A stretch of DNA of 64,000 bases from Acinetobacter oleivorans DR1 (lineage in GTDB: Bacteria; Pseudomonadota; Gammaproteobacteria; Pseudomonadales; Moraxellaceae), in assembly GCF_000196795.1 (NCBI RefSeq), contig NC_014259.1, forward strand, positions 2,480,001-2,544,000. Direction: 5' to 3'. Positions 17,796 to 26,190 of this stretch are shown here, in pieces. The position numbers and the translations under genes were made by a program. The notes beneath the pieces are model-generated. The model was not told the origin of the DNA. It searched no databases and saw only the letters and a program-made list of their open reading frames with translations. The stretch's first letter is position 1. Each line of letters begins with the position of its first letter.

Positions 17796-19731
17796 TCTGC
17801 AAGGTAGTCCAACGGGGCCTGAAGTGACTGGTGTTAATCCACCAGCCAACTTCCCTGATGAGTCCACCATTGCTCGACTTGCTAATGAGTTTTTTTCAGC
17901 ATTACCAAGCTCAAGCAGTTCAGCTTCTCCATCGGGCCTTAACTTGGACTTACCTGTCGGAGCGCCACCGCACCCTCCACAACCAGGTGAACCATTTTCT
18001 GCACTGAGTGGTCGTGCGCCCAATATCGCCTTTCAGAAAAGTCTCAATCCGGAATATCCTGAACATATTCCAAATTTGCCAGACTACCCTGAACGCCGAA
18101 TTGTAGCGTCTGCGCCTGTGGTTGGTGGAGCTAATTTGCCACGCCCACCATTTGAACCACATTTGCCACAAGCTACTCATAGTGAACCCAATGTGCCGCG
18201 CATTGAACCAAACTTACCCACTGGTGCAGGTGAATCACCTTATTATTTTTTAAATGATTTTTCTGCTCCCAATACAGCAGAACCGTCTGTTAAAGGTGTT
18301 GAAGATAATTATTCGGTTGCACAGTCTTTTCAATTGCCACATGGTGACCAGCTGAAATCATTGCTAACTGAAGATCGTTTTGCAACGAACACACCGCCCC
18401 AAAGTTCGGCAAGCTCTGCATTTTATTTTTTAGACTTGCCTCAAAGTGGACAAAGTTATAGTCACTATCAACCATCGCAACCCACTTTTGTAGCAAGTAG
18501 TGCTCAACCACTCGATGTGCATGCCATACGTCGCGATTTCCCAATTTTACAGGAACGCGTAAATGGTCGTCCTCTGGTCTGGTTGGATAATGCTGCGACC
18601 ACACAAAAACCGCAGCGCGTGATTGACCGGATTGCTTATTTTTATCAGCATGAAAACTCAAATATTCACCGTGCTGCACATGAGTTAGCGGCTCGTGCAA
18701 CCGATGCCTATGAGCATGCAAGAAATGTAGTTGCCCGATTTATTGGTGCACCCTCTTCTAAAGAAATTATCTTTGTTCGAGGAACAACCGAAGGCATTAA
18801 CCTGATTGCAAAAACATGGGGTGAACAAAATATTGGCGAAGGTGATGAAATTATCGTTTCTCACTTAGAACACCATGCCAATATTGTGCCTTGGTATCAA
18901 CTCACTAAAAAAACTGGAGCAAAATTACGAGTCATTCCTGTGGATGACACGGGCCAGATTATTTTAGAAGAGTTGCCAAAACTGATTAATGAACGCACTA
19001 AACTGCTGTCGATTACTCAAGTTTCGAATGCTTTAGGCACAGTCACACCTGTTGCTGAAGTCATTAAAATTGCGCATGCCAAAGGTGTACGTGTTTTAGT
19101 TGATGGTGCTCAATCTGTTTCGCACATCCCTACCGATGTACAAGCTCTCGATGCGGACTTTTTTGTGTTTTCTGGACATAAAGTGTTTGGGCCGACGGGT
19201 ATTGGCGCGGTATATGCAAAACCAGAACTGCTAGAAAGCATGCCTGTTTGGGAAGGCGGCGGTAACATGATTCAGGATGTGACCTTCGAACAAGTAGTTT
19301 ACCAACCTGCACCAAACAAGTTTGAAGCTGGAACTGGAAACATTGCCGATGCTGTTGGTTTGGGTGCTGCGCTTGAATATGTCGAAAGTCTAGGCATTCA
19401 TAACATTGCTCGCTATGAACATGATCTACTCGAATATGGTCAAAATGCACTGAGCAGTGTGTCTGGTTTACGTCTGATCGGAACGGCACATCACAAAGCC
19501 AGTGTTATGTCCTTTACCTTACAAGGCTATTCAACTGAACAAGTCGGTAAAGCTTTAAATCAACATGGTATTGCCGTACGTTCTGGCCATCACTGTGCAC
19601 AGCCAATTTTACGTCGTTTTGGTGTAGAACAAACCGTGCGTCCGTCTTTGGCTTTTTATAATACGACTGAAGAAATTGATTTATTGGTGTCGGTGTTACA
19701 TCAACTGACGCGTAATAGACGTAGCAATTAA
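17770..19731 (+). CDS. Encapsulated cysteine desulfurase (SufS-like) with disordered N-terminal arm
   Basis: A 653-residue protein: residues 1 to about 245 are a Pro/Ser-rich low-complexity arm, and about 248-650 are a SufS-like cysteine desulfurase (normal size about 405). The domain starts LDVHAIRRDFPIL, has the PLP lysine K471 in SGHKVFGPTG and the catalytic cysteine C609 in RSGHHCAQP. It converts cysteine to alanine with release of sulfur as persulfide. In Family 2A systems the N-terminal arm directs the enzyme into the shell. The arm includes a helical-looking TIARLANEFFSALP (33-46) and two similar YYFLND (158-163) and FYFLDL (218-223) elements. I start at ATG 17770, preceded by GGAGG at 17753-17757, rather than at the ATGs at 17746. 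It overlaps the shell gene by 26 bases. Confidence 0.95.
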   Translation: MTTQLTTSNLQGSPTGPEVTGVNPPANFPDESTIARLANEFFSALPSSSSSASPSGLNLDLPVGAPPHPPQPGEPFSALSGRAPNIAFQKSLNPEYPEHIPNLPDYPERRIVASAPVVGGANLPRPPFEPHLPQATHSEPNVPRIEPNLPTGAGESPYYFLNDFSAPNTAEPSVKGVEDNYSVAQSFQLPHGDQLKSLLTEDRFATNTPPQSSASSAFYFLDLPQSGQSYSHYQPSQPTFVASSAQPLDVHAIRRDFPILQERVNGRPLVWLDNAATTQKPQRVIDRIAYFYQHENSNIHRAAHELAARATDAYEHARNVVARFIGAPSSKEIIFVRGTTEGINLIAKTWGEQNIGEGDEIIVSHLEHHANIVPWYQLTKKTGAKLRVIPVDDTGQIILEELPKLINERTKLLSITQVSNALGTVTPVAEVIKIAHAKGVRVLVDGAQSVSHIPTDVQALDADFFVFSGHKVFGPTGIGAVYAKPELLESMPVWEGGGNMIQDVTFEQVVYQPAPNKFEAGTGNIADAVGLGAALEYVESLGIHNIARYEHDLLEYGQNALSSVSGLRLIGTAHHKASVMSFTLQGYSTEQVGKALNQHGIAVRSGHHCAQPILRRFGVEQTVRPSLAFYNTTEEIDLLVSVLHQLTRNRRSN

Positions 19732-19750
19732 ATCTATTTCTAGACTAGAA

Positions 19751-19776
19751 AAGACTGCTTTTGAGCGGTCTTTTTT
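19751..19776 (+). terminator. Rho-independent terminator of the encapsulin operon
   Basis: AAGACTGCT pairs with AGCGGTCTT around a TTTG loop (one G-U pair) and is followed by a T run, just after the desulfurase stop. Confidence 0.85.
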
Positions 19777-19902
19777 ATAAATTATTTACTGAACCTTATT
19801 GATCACAACTTCATATATAGGAACAAGTCAAAGTAGCTATCACAGCGGAGTCTTGTTATTTTAATTTCGATTCCTAGATTAACCTTCGGCTCGAGCTAAG
19901 AG

Positions 19903-20033
19903 TCATCTACAGCCTGCCCATAATTTGCAAAAATAATGTTTTTGCAACATTTTCTGATAGATGGAAACAGTGAACAGGTTCTGTAGATGACAAAGTTTTT
20001 TGGTTACTTTTTCCAAAAAAAGTAACAGAATTA
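19903..20033 (+). repeat. 131-bp inverted repeat, copy 1
   Basis: This unit matches the reverse complement of 21830-21960 at 120 of 131 positions with no gap, by hand alignment. It opens with TCATCTACAG, complementary to CTGTAGATGA at 19981-19990, so the first 88 bases can fold into a long hairpin. A second hairpin, GTTACTTTTT with AAAAAGTAAC (20003-20026), follows. The unit lies in the 373-base gap between the desulfurase terminator and the end of a LysE-type gene; I see nothing else in that gap. Confidence 0.9.
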
Positions 20034-20104
20034 GCTACTTTCTTCCGATGTATAAACGGTAAGACTCCGTCGCGACAGTCCATCCACTTATAAAGAAAAC
20101 TAAC

Positions 20105-20743
20105 TTAAACAAACAATCCCCAAATCAATCTCAACGCAATCCCAATTAATAAAACTCCCATCACCCGCTCAAAATACACCCCAAACTCTAAAAATCTTTT
20201 ACGTACAATAGGCTGAGCAAACAGTACACTCACCACCATAAACCAGATGGCATTGACCATACACATCCAGACCCCATAAAAGACCTGAACTTTCATTGGT
20301 GTGGTCGTACTTACAATCGTCGTAAAAATTGCCAGAAAAAAGATGGTGGCTTTTGGGTTTAACGCATTGGTAAGAAAACCCATTGTAAACGCTTTAAGTA
20401 AACTCGGAGTGTCACTGTCTGTTTGTCCATTAATCTCAATATTAGGATTCGGCTGGCTTCGTAAACACTGCCATCCTAAATACACTAAGTAAGCTGCCCC
20501 CGCTGTTCTGATAAATGACATGAGCCATTCACTTTGCTGAATCAAAAAGCCAATACCAACCAGTGTATAAAACACATGTACTGAAATCCCCACACCAATA
20601 CCAATTGCAGTTAGACATCCAATCAAATAGCCATAACGTACACTTTGTCTTACCGTAATCACAAAATCTGGTCCCGGTAAAATCACCGCCATAAAATGAA
20701 TAAGAGCTAGCGTTAAAAACTCATGTCCATACAACTGCCACAT
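20105..20743 (-). CDS. LysE/RhtB-family exporter
   Basis: A 212-residue inner-membrane exporter with about six hydrophobic segments and the family motifs LPGPDFVITVRQSVRYG (residues about 23-39) and TNALNPKATIFFLAIF (about 125-140). RhtB-type proteins export amino acids or related metabolites such as threonine, homoserine or cysteine pathway compounds. The substrate here is unknown. The gene is divergent from a LysR regulator 91 bases away. The pair lies between two inverted copies of a 131-bp repeat. Confidence 0.88.
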   Translation of the reverse strand: MWQLYGHEFLTLALIHFMAVILPGPDFVITVRQSVRYGYLIGCLTAIGIGVGISVHVFYTLVGIGFLIQQSEWLMSFIRTAGAAYLVYLGWQCLRSQPNPNIEINGQTDSDTPSLLKAFTMGFLTNALNPKATIFFLAIFTTIVSTTTPMKVQVFYGVWMCMVNAIWFMVVSVLFAQPIVRKRFLEFGVYFERVMGVLLIGIALRLIWGLFV

Positions 20744-20834
20744 AACAATTTAGTTTCCTGAAAATCAACTAAAAGATTGTATTGCGATTTTTTAGACGCG
20801 ATAATCCAATCAAAATCCAAATAACTTTTGCCTC

Positions 20835-21770
20835 ATGAGCACAAATCAAAGTCTGGTTCTGTTAAATGAAATGGCGACTTTCGTTAAGGTTGTCGAGTCG
20901 GAAAGTTTTTCTGAAACTGCCCGCCAGCTTGGTACAACACCTTCTGCTGTTAGTCGTGCGATTGCTCGTTTAGAACGTGCTTTAGGCACCCGCTTACTCT
21001 ATCGGACCACACGGAAACTTCGTTTAAGTGAAAGCGGACAACAGGTTTATCAACGTTGTTTAGATATGGTAAATGCGGCGCAAGCAGTCATGGAAAGTTC
21101 TGGGCAATTTCATGTCGAGCCAGAAGGTATTATTCGCATGAGTGTTCCGAAAGCTGTGGGGCATTTTATGATTCATCCGCATTTACCCGAATTTTTAGAA
21201 CGCTACCCGAAAATTGATATACAGATGCTTTTAGAAGATCGCTATGTAGACCTCATTGATGATGGAGTCGATTTAGCACTTCGAATTACAGAGCAACCAC
21301 CGGGTGGCCTTATGGGTCGAAAGCTGATTGATATTGATCACTTGGTTTGCGCTACACCTGAATATTTAGCAAAGCATGGTACACCGAACCACCCTCATGA
21401 TTTAAAGCAGCATGAATGTATTTACTTGGGCGAACAAGCCAGTGACTCAAAATGGAAATTTCAACAAGGAAACAAATCGATCAGTGTGGCTGTGCGTGGT
21501 CGTTATGCTGCAAACCATACAGGTGTGCGTTTGAGTGCTGCATTACAGCATTTAGGTATTGCGAGCTTGCCGTACTTCGTTGCACGTCATGCACTACAAC
21601 AAGGTAGCTTAGTTCAGGTTTTACCAGATTGGTATTTTAAAACCTATTATAGTGGCGGGCTGTGGTTACTTTACCCACCGACACGGCATGTCCCGCCTAA
21701 ATTGAGTGTATTGATTCAATATTTGGCTGATAAATTAGCAGCAGAGCCGACTTTATTTAAGTTAAAGTAA
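20835..21770 (+). CDS. LysR-family transcriptional regulator
   Basis: A 311-residue LysR protein with HTH SETARQLGTTPSAVSRAIARLE and wing LLYRTTRKLRLSESG. The effector domain covers residues about 95-300. It is divergent from the LysE-type exporter, which it probably controls; this is a common LysR arrangement. A 131-bp repeat follows its stop codon by about 60 bases, and a hairpin in that repeat could act as its terminator. No clear Shine-Dalgarno is seen before the ATG. Confidence 0.88.
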   Translation: MSTNQSLVLLNEMATFVKVVESESFSETARQLGTTPSAVSRAIARLERALGTRLLYRTTRKLRLSESGQQVYQRCLDMVNAAQAVMESSGQFHVEPEGIIRMSVPKAVGHFMIHPHLPEFLERYPKIDIQMLLEDRYVDLIDDGVDLALRITEQPPGGLMGRKLIDIDHLVCATPEYLAKHGTPNHPHDLKQHECIYLGEQASDSKWKFQQGNKSISVAVRGRYAANHTGVRLSAALQHLGIASLPYFVARHALQQGSLVQVLPDWYFKTYYSGGLWLLYPPTRHVPPKLSVLIQYLADKLAAEPTLFKLK

Positions 21771-21829
21771 TATAGAGTCAAGGAATTAGCACGATGGAAT
21801 CCTACCTTTTAACCTCTAAAGCACTCAGT

Positions 21830-21960
21830 TAATTCTGTTACTTTTTTTGAAAAAAGTAACCAAAAAACTTTCTCATCTACAGAACCTGACCACTGTTTCC
21901 ATCTATAAAAAAATATTGCAAAAATATTATCTTTATAAATTATGGGCAGGCTGTAGATGA
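21830..21960 (-). repeat. 131-bp inverted repeat, copy 2
   Basis: Reverse-orientation partner of the repeat at 19903-20033, about 92 percent identical and the same length. Most differences fall in the AT-rich loop of the first hairpin, while the arms TCATCTACAG and CTGTAGATGA and the GTTAC hairpin are kept. It lies between the ends of the lysR gene and the ABC-binding-protein gene. Confidence 0.9.
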
Positions 21961-22017
21961 ATCCTAGCTCAAGCAAATACTATCTAGAATCCTAGTCATT
22001 AAGGGCTATGAGTAAAA

Positions 22018-22884
22018 CTACTCAACCAATAAATCTTTTGGATTAATCGTATCGCCATAGACTGGTTTTAAAGTTTTTTCATAAGCCTGATGAATCACGC
22101 CTTCTTTAGCCAGTTTCTCTAAATCTTGGTTCAACCAGTCCAATAACTCTTTATCGCCTTTTTTCACTGCTGGTGCAATTAAATCCTGCTCACCTAAATT
22201 GGTAATGCCAACAGTGTAATTTGGATTTTCTTTAGCCCAAGCTAAAACCAGCAAGTTATCATGTGCCAAAGCAGCACCACGACCATCTTTTAAAGCATCG
22301 AAAGTTTCTGTGTTTTGCTCATACTTTTGTAGCTTAATTTCAGGGTGAGTCTTGGTGAAGAATGAATCAGCTGTTGTACCTTTGTTTACCAATAAAGTTT
22401 TATCTTTCAGTTGAGCCACATCAGTAATCGGATGACTTTTAGGGGAAACCACACCTAGTGCAACTTTTAAATAAGGTTTAGCAAAATCGACCACTTCTTT
22501 ACGCTCTGGCGTAACGGTAAAGTTGGCAAAAATAATATCCACTTTATTGGCTTTTAAGTATTCGACACGGTTAGCCGCTTCAGTTAAAACAAACTCAACT
22601 TTGTTTTCATCGCCCAGCAAATCTTTCGCAACATGCTTGGCAATTTCTACATCAAAACCCTGATTTTTACCTTGAGCATCTAAATATCCAAACGGCGGTT
22701 TATCACTAAATACACCAATTCGTACTACGCCATTCTTTTTGATCTGTTCAATACTCGACACAGTTTGTGTGGTATCGGCCGTTTTTTCAGTAGACTGAGT
22801 TCCTTTGTCACATGCAACTAAACCCAAACTCAGTAAAGACGCAGCTAAAATATGCTTCACGTTTTGAAATGTTAATGTTGTCAT
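22018..22884 (-). CDS. Amino-acid ABC transporter substrate-binding lipoprotein (CjaA-like), second copy
   Basis: A 288-residue periplasmic binding lipoprotein with lipobox LVAC and acylated cysteine C25. It has two lobes of the type 3 amino-acid-binding fold. Features are IGVFSDKPPFGYLDAQGK, NRVEYLKANKVDIIFANFTVTPERKEVVDF and LLVNKGTTADSFFTK. From memory it resembles Campylobacter CjaA, a cysteine-binding protein, more than glutamate-binding GltI. It is last of five genes and follows a similar binding-protein gene by 82 bases. Two binding proteins serving one permease recalls cystine importers of the Tcy type. Substrate assignment is inference. Confidence 0.88.
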   Translation of the reverse strand: MTTLTFQNVKHILAASLLSLGLVACDKGTQSTEKTADTTQTVSSIEQIKKNGVVRIGVFSDKPPFGYLDAQGKNQGFDVEIAKHVAKDLLGDENKVEFVLTEAANRVEYLKANKVDIIFANFTVTPERKEVVDFAKPYLKVALGVVSPKSHPITDVAQLKDKTLLVNKGTTADSFFTKTHPEIKLQKYEQNTETFDALKDGRGAALAHDNLLVLAWAKENPNYTVGITNLGEQDLIAPAVKKGDKELLDWLNQDLEKLAKEGVIHQAYEKTLKPVYGDTINPKDLLVE

Positions 22885-22966
22885 TATTTCACCCTATCGT
22901 TCTTGTAAAAGTTTTATTTAAAATCGCAGCGCCTACTTTTAAACACTGCTCTAGCGATATCGAAAA

Positions 22967-23827
22967 TTACTGGCCTACATCTAAAAACACATTCGGATTG
23001 ACTGAGTCACCGTAAATTGGTTTCAAGGTTTCATCATAAATTTTTTTAATTTCACCGCTTGTTCTTAGCTGCTTGATTTCAGTATTGAGCCAATTCAATA
23101 ATTGGGTATTACCCTTTTTAACTGCTGGTGCAATAAACTCTTGATCACCAATAGACTGAATACCCGCCACATAACTTGGGTTCTTCGCGGCCCACGCCAA
23201 AGCATATGTACTATCTTGTGAAATTGCGTCACCACGACCGTCGGTTAAAGCTTTGAAGGCATCCGAGTTTCTTTCAAACTTGAGTAAATTTACTTTAGGA
23301 TAATGCTTGGTAAAGTAGGTATCCGAACTTGTGCCTTTATTTACAATTAAAGTCTTACCTTCTAATTGAGCAATGTCTGTAATCGGCTTAGCTTTAGGAG
23401 AGACAATGCCGAAAGCACCTTTTAAATAAGGTTCGGAAAAATCGACAACCTCTTTACGTTCAGGGGTTACTGTAAATGTCGCAAATACCACATCGGCACG
23501 ATTTGATTTTAAAAACTCCACCCGATTTGAAGCTTCAGTTACAATAAACTCAACTTTTTTTTCATCACCAAGCAAATCTTTAGTCACCCGTTTTGCTAAA
23601 GCCACATCAAAGCCCTGATTATTACCCGCACTATCTACATAACCAAACGGCGGATCATCTGCAAAAACGGCAACTCGTAGTACTCCATTTTTTTTGACTT
23701 GCTCTAAAGAATGGTCTGTTTGAGCATTACTTGCCTGTTCAGTTGATGGCGTTTTACTACACGCAGTTAATAACACCCCAGCAACGGCAATACTGCTTAA
23801 TATTTTTACTGAATTACGTTTAAACAT
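22967..23827 (-). CDS. Amino-acid ABC transporter substrate-binding lipoprotein (CjaA-like), first copy
   Basis: A 286-residue binding lipoprotein with lipobox LTAC and acylated cysteine C23. It is clearly a paralogue of the next gene, sharing long blocks such as ITDIAQLEGKTLIVNKGTS and IAPAVKKGN. The pair therefore arose by tandem duplication, with differences in the ligand region (DSTYALAWAAKNPSY against DNLLVLAWAKENPNY) that could change substrate range. It follows the ATPase gene by 30 bases. Confidence 0.9.
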   Translation of the reverse strand: MFKRNSVKILSSIAVAGVLLTACSKTPSTEQASNAQTDHSLEQVKKNGVLRVAVFADDPPFGYVDSAGNNQGFDVALAKRVTKDLLGDEKKVEFIVTEASNRVEFLKSNRADVVFATFTVTPERKEVVDFSEPYLKGAFGIVSPKAKPITDIAQLEGKTLIVNKGTSSDTYFTKHYPKVNLLKFERNSDAFKALTDGRGDAISQDSTYALAWAAKNPSYVAGIQSIGDQEFIAPAVKKGNTQLLNWLNTEIKQLRTSGEIKKIYDETLKPIYGDSVNPNVFLDVGQ

Positions 23828-23857
23828 TCACTTCCTCATGATTCAAATAATAAAAAT

Positions 23858-24589
23858 TTAGTACGACAAAATATTTAAGAAAGCTTTCGCTCGTTCTGTT
23901 TTTGGCTGTTCAAAAAATTCTTCTGGTGAAGCCTGTTCAATAATCTTGCCCTTATCCATAAAAATAATGCGGTCAGCAACCTTGCGTGCAAATGACATCT
24001 CATGTGTCACAATCAGCATGGTCATGCCTTCATTCGCCAACTTAAGGACTACATCAAGTACTTCTCTGACCATTTCCGGATCAAGCGCAGCAGTAATTTC
24101 ATCAAGTAAAATGACTTTAGGTTGCATAACCAGTGAACGCACAATAGCGATACGCTGCTTTTGTCCACCTGAAAGTTGTCGCGGATAATCGAGTTTTCGC
24201 TCAAATAGTCCCACTCGCTTTAACAACTCATCTGCGACTTGTTCAGCTTCATCACGGTGACGTTTTTGTACTTTAAGTGGTCCAAGCAAAATGTTGTCAA
24301 TGACGTTCATATGCCCAAATAGCTCATAGTTCTGAAAAACCATGCCAATTTTTTGACGAGCATTAGTCCAGTCCACATCTTTACCAAGCACACCTGAGCC
24401 TGTTAAACGGATTTCACCACTCTGAATCGGTTCTAAGCCGTTAATACAGCGCAATAAAGTACTTTTACCGCAGCCCGATGGACCTAAAATAACTACCACC
24501 TCTCCTTGTTCTACATCCAGATCAATGCCCTGTAAAATATGACTTTGTGCAAATGATTTCTGTAATTGTTGTATCGATAACAAAGGCAT
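23858..24589 (-). CDS. Amino-acid ABC transporter ATP-binding protein
   Basis: A 243-residue ABC ATPase of the polar amino-acid importer family. It has Walker A GPSGCGKST, Q-loop VFQNYELFGHMNV, signature LSGGQKQR, Walker B VILLDEITAALD and the H-loop in VTHEMSF. The Walker B is followed by EITAALD rather than the more frequent EPTSALD. The frame stays open further upstream into the permease gene; I start at 24589, where GGGAG precedes the ATG and the protein matches the family (MPLLSIQQLQKSF). It begins two bases after the permease stop. Confidence 0.93.
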   Translation of the reverse strand: MPLLSIQQLQKSFAQSHILQGIDLDVEQGEVVVILGPSGCGKSTLLRCINGLEPIQSGEIRLTGSGVLGKDVDWTNARQKIGMVFQNYELFGHMNVIDNILLGPLKVQKRHRDEAEQVADELLKRVGLFERKLDYPRQLSGGQKQRIAIVRSLVMQPKVILLDEITAALDPEMVREVLDVVLKLANEGMTMLIVTHEMSFARKVADRIIFMDKGKIIEQASPEEFFEQPKTERAKAFLNILSY

Positions 24590-24591
24590 AA

Positions 24592-25257
24592 TTACTCCCA
24601 GACCTTTTCTAAATGTGCCGCCAAACGAGATAAGGGATAGCAAATCAGAAAATACAAAATAAAAATAAAGCCATAAATCCAAAGAGAAGCGCTCGGCACG
24701 GTCAACAGCGAATTTTCAATAATTTGCTGGCCAACTTTAATCACCTCAACCACACCAATCAGGACTGCCAAAGAGCTGGTTTTCACCATTCGAGTAAATA
24801 AATTAATCGCACCTGGCGTTACTCGTTTTAGACTTTGCGGGAAAATGACATAGACCAAGGCTTGAACATGGGTAAGTCCGAGCGCATAGGCAGAATCACG
24901 TTGATGCTGATCAATTGAAGTAATGGCTGCACGGACCAAATCGCCCATTTCAGCCGTACCCCATAAAACAAACACAACAACGCACACCCACATTGCGGAA
25001 AACTGCCAGTTAAACCATGTCGCAAAGCCGAAATAAAACACGAACAGCAAAACTAAAATTGGAATGATTCGAATGGCTTCTAAATACAGGCGGCACAATG
25101 CTTTAACGACTATATTTTTAGAAGTCATAATGACGCCGAAAACTGTGCCGAAAATTGCAGAGAAAAACACTGAAATAAATGCAATTTTTGCAGTTGCCCA
25201 AAGTCCCCACATTAAACGTTCGAGGTGACTCGCTTGAAATAGATAATCAAGTTCCAT
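24592..25257 (-). CDS. Amino-acid ABC transporter permease
   Basis: A 221-residue inner-membrane permease of the His/Glu/Cys type with about five membrane segments. The cytoplasmic coupling loop DSAYALGLTHVQALVYVIFPQSLKR (residues about 121-145) matches the EAA motif. It forms the channel with the other permease and the ATPase. Its start overlaps the upstream permease gene by 11 bases, which implies translational coupling. Confidence 0.92.
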   Translation of the reverse strand: MELDYLFQASHLERLMWGLWATAKIAFISVFFSAIFGTVFGVIMTSKNIVVKALCRLYLEAIRIIPILVLLFVFYFGFATWFNWQFSAMWVCVVVFVLWGTAEMGDLVRAAITSIDQHQRDSAYALGLTHVQALVYVIFPQSLKRVTPGAINLFTRMVKTSSLAVLIGVVEVIKVGQQIIENSLLTVPSASLWIYGFIFILYFLICYPLSRLAAHLEKVWE

Positions 25258-25918
25258 GGCTCACCTTCCGACTTCTGTGCTCCAGATAGCTGGTTAAAAT
25301 AGACACGGGCAATAAAATAATGAGATAAGCCATGATGAGTAAGAACAAAGCTTCTGTGGTTTTATAGTCCATGCCAATTAAGTCTTTGGTGACAAAAAGC
25401 AATTCAACGACAGCAATTGCACTGACCACAGAACTTTCTTTAATCAGAAATAGGCAATTTGCCCCTATTGCCGGAATTGAAATAGCCAGTGCTTGAGGAA
25501 AAATGACATATCTAAAAATTTGAATCGGTTGCAGACCAATACTTTTTGCAGAGTCAATCTGCCCTTTAGCAACAGACTGCAAACCTGCTCGGAAGGCTTC
25601 AGCCATATAGCTTCCACCCAAAAAGGTCAATCCGATCACACCACAGGCAAAACCATCGATTTTGATGCCAAGCTTTGGCAAACCGTAATACAAAAAGAAC
25701 AGTTGAATTAATAAAGGGGTATTTCGAGATAACTCAATATAGAACTGGGCAATTCTATTTAGCACCCGCACGCGATATGTGATTAAAATGCTGCAAATTA
25801 ACCCTACAAGAATTGCCAAAATAATGCTGATAATTGAAATTTTCAGCGTGGTCAAAGTTGCAGAGAAAAATTGCGGCAACACACTATGGATATACTGCCA
25901 GTTCAAGGAAAATTCCAA
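25247..25918 (-). CDS. Amino-acid ABC transporter permease, first gene of operon
   Basis: A 223-residue permease with five or six membrane segments, an ELSRNTPLLIQLFFLYYGLP segment and the EAA-type loop DSAKSIGLQPIQIFRYVIFPQ. It is first in a five-gene importer operon: permease, permease, ATPase, binding protein, binding protein. The upstream region shares a 13-base motif with the promoter region of the sulfur operon at 15 kb, suggesting common control. Confidence 0.92.
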   Translation of the reverse strand: MEFSLNWQYIHSVLPQFFSATLTTLKISIISIILAILVGLICSILITYRVRVLNRIAQFYIELSRNTPLLIQLFFLYYGLPKLGIKIDGFACGVIGLTFLGGSYMAEAFRAGLQSVAKGQIDSAKSIGLQPIQIFRYVIFPQALAISIPAIGANCLFLIKESSVVSAIAVVELLFVTKDLIGMDYKTTEALFLLIMAYLIILLPVSILTSYLEHRSRKVSHGT

Positions 25919-25939
25919 AAAATAATATTAAAACGTTAT

Positions 25940-25975
25940 AAATATTTAGCTTTCGTCAGCTATTAAATATTTGTG
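25940..25975. promoter_or_regulatory. Candidate operator upstream of the ABC importer
   Basis: AAATATTTAGCTT (25940-25952) is followed about six bases later by the imperfect mirror AGCTATTAAATATTT. The same 13-mer occurs ahead of the rhodanese gene. The element lies 22-57 bases upstream of the first permease ATG. Confidence 0.4.
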
Positions 25976-26137
25976 CAACGAGTTTATTTTTTTCCCAATT
26001 GGTCTAAAACTATTTTTATTAGATAAGCTTTTCTATAAGTTTGATAAATTCGATCTGGCAATCGAAAACCTTCAAATCAGTTGAATACAACCGCTCAAAG
26101 CATATTCACTAAAACAAAGATGAATAATAAAACCAAT

Positions 26138-26167
26138 AAAAAATCGGACACTAAGGCCCGATTTTTA
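26138..26167 (-). terminator. Rho-independent terminator after small GNAT gene
   Basis: AAAAATCGG and CCGATTTTT form a nine-base-pair stem with a ten-base loop and a T run on the minus strand, about 25 bases after the GNAT stop. Confidence 0.75.
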
Positions 26168-26190
26168 TTAAATGATTTTCAATCTATTTC

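Noticed and set aside
18290..18721. 143-residue reading frame antisense to the desulfurase
   Set aside because: Composition and position match a shadow of the real gene. No Shine-Dalgarno or family features.
19903..21960. Insertion sequence or composite transposon formed by the inverted repeats
   Set aside because: No transposase lies between or beside the repeats, and I see no target-site duplication. Kept as repeats only.
24590..24682. N-terminal extension of the ABC ATPase
   Set aside because: It is the 3' end of the permease gene read in another frame; the Shine-Dalgarno and family start are at 24589.
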